Shown here: piece by piece, positions 63,009 to 64,000 of the stretch | How positions within the stretch are numbered: position 1 is the first letter of the stretch | How the letters are laid out: each line of letters opens with the position of its first letter | Assembly: GCA_013214065.1 (NCBI GenBank) | Contig: JABSPK010000013.1 | Span: 34,134 to 98,133, forward strand | DNA: 64,000 bases | Source of the DNA: Flavobacteriaceae bacterium | GTDB lineage: Bacteria > Bacteroidota > Bacteroidia > Flavobacteriales > Flavobacteriaceae | Direction: 5' to 3' | Translations under genes and position numbers: made by a program | Notes under the pieces: generated by a model | Told to the model about the DNA's origin: nothing | Databases searched by the model: none | Seen by the model: only the letters and a program-made list of their open reading frames with translations

Positions 63009-64000
63009 CTATCCGCGTTTGCCAATGAGTTTCAAATAGGTATGCAATTCGGTTTTCACCTTGGGAAACAGCAAGAGCAATCCTATGAAATTCGGAAAAA
63101 CCAAAGCCAAGATCATGGCATCCGAAAATTTAATGACCGCATCCAAGGTGACGGCCGCACCCAAGACGGTAAAAAACAAGAAGAGGATCTTGTAGGTCAA
63201 ATCGGCCCCCTTCGAACGTCCGAAGAGGTATTTCCATGCCTGCAAGCCATAATACGACCATGAAATGATGGTCGAAAACGCGAATAAGACCACAGCAACG
63301 GCCAATACATAGGAAGATCCGGGAATGGTATTCTCAAAGGCCATGGAAGTGAGGTTCACCCCTCCTACCCTCGTCTCGTCTGCCAATAACACCTGTTGGT
63401 TGACCACATCGCCGAAAACGAATCCCCCATCGATATTGAACAACACGATGACCAAAGCGGTTATCGTGCAGATGACCACCGTATCGATAAAAGGCTCCAA
63501 CAAGCCTACCAAACCTTCTGAAGCGACGAAATTCGTACGCACTGCCGAATGGGCGATGGCCGCGGAACCAGCACCCGCCTCATTCGAAAAAGCGGCCCGT
63601 CTGAAGCCTTGGATCATCACACCGATTACCCCACCTACGATGGTTGCCCTCGGTTCAAAGGCCTCTTCAAAGATCAAACCCAAGGCCTGACCCAGCTTGT
63701 CGTAATTCAACACCAAGATCGTCAAGGCGGCAAGAACATAAATCCCTGCCATGAACGGAACCACCTTTTCGGTGACCTTAGCGATCCTTTGGATACCCCC
63801 GATAATGACAATGCCGACGATCAGGGCAAAGAGTAAGCCGATCAAACTGCCTGAATTCGGGCTGTCAATGGCAAATCTCGAAATGATCTGTGCCGCCGCT
63901 TGGTTGGTCTGAAAAGCGTTGCCACCTCCCAAGGAAGCGCCGACACAAAGCATGGCGAAGACCACGGCCAACAACTTACCCAATGAGGCCAACCCCCGTT
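63009..64000 (-). CDS. Sodium:alanine symporter (AGCS family), cut by window edge
   Basis: The C-terminal ~330 residues of a larger protein; the frame is open to the window edge, so the visible TTG is not the real start. AGCS signatures are present: CVGASLGGGNAFQTNQ and FSNEAGAGSAAIAHSAVRTN, with about eight hydrophobic segments. It imports alanine or a related small amino acid with sodium. It converges on the sugar dehydrogenase with 15 bases between. Confidence 0.92.
   Translation of the reverse strand, partial: RGLASLGKLLAVVFAMLCVGASLGGGNAFQTNQAAAQIISRFAIDSPNSGSLIGLLFALIVGIVIIGGIQRIAKVTEKVVPFMAGIYVLAALTILVLNYDKLGQALGLIFEEAFEPRATIVGGVIGVMIQGFRRAAFSNEAGAGSAAIAHSAVRTNFVASEGLVGLLEPFIDTVVICTITALVIVLFNIDGGFVFGDVVNQQVLLADETRVGGVNLTSMAFENTIPGSSYVLAVAVVLFAFSTIISWSYYGLQAWKYLFGRSKGADLTYKILFLFFTVLGAAVTLDAVIKFSDAMILALVFPNFIGLLLLFPKVKTELHTYLKLIGKRG

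Overview
The window looks like chromosome from a marine-type Flavobacteriaceae (Bacteroidota). The evidence is type IX secretion proteins (a PorP/SprF-like protein and a giant SprB-repeat adhesin with a type B sorting domain), two TonB-dependent receptors with carboxypeptidase-regulatory domains, one of them next to an ECF sigma/FecR pair, DUF6090, PspC and DUF2807 proteins, and TAnnTTTG-like promoter boxes. I infer family level only.

Left flank (1-33.8 kb, moderate GC): a minus-strand block of TonB receptor, secreted TPR-like protein and LytS-type histidine kinase; an APC permease overlapping a Rieske oxygenase; a membrane-anchored glycoside hydrolase; two DUF6090 proteins and a PaiB-like protein; the PorP/SprF-like protein; OxyR; a PBP4-type carboxypeptidase; Nudix, Crp-like, DUF2461, AIM24 and DUF4442 genes; a PadR-PspC-DUF2807 operon; thioredoxin reductase; a large TonB receptor with FecR and ECF sigma factor; a MogA-like gene; and a zinc-homeostasis-like unit (DUF1826, MerC, Fur/Zur) with two palindromic operators.

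Middle (33.9-49.0 kb, clearly AT-rich): an integron-like gene-cassette array. Seventeen cassettes, almost all with one short plus-strand gene, are separated by attC-like elements of about 36-218 bp. In many cassettes the first ~10 bases are the reverse complement of the first arm of that same cassette's own closing element, up to 1.5 kb away. This is what integration of circular cassettes predicts. I see no integron integrase in the window, so it would be called a CALIN (cluster of attC sites lacking an integrase) or the distal part of a larger integron. Cargo includes PIN/DUF4935, HEPN-like and Fic proteins, an ABC ATPase with a membrane partner, an XRE regulator with paired operators, a HAD phosphatase-like protein, an LRR protein, a TPR protein, broken genes (class III cyclase, a secreted protein, DUF4240) and several unknown membrane proteins. 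One cassette gene is a paralogue of the gene cut by the left edge of the window.

Right flank (49.1-64 kb, moderate GC again): an Asp-box (BNR/Ycf48-like) secreted protein, tRNA-Pro(GGG), a His-rich DUF4198 protein with a HupE/UreJ-like partner (probable metal handling), the 2772-residue SprB-repeat adhesin, a PQQ-type aldose dehydrogenase lipoprotein, and an AGCS sodium:alanine symporter cut by the right edge.
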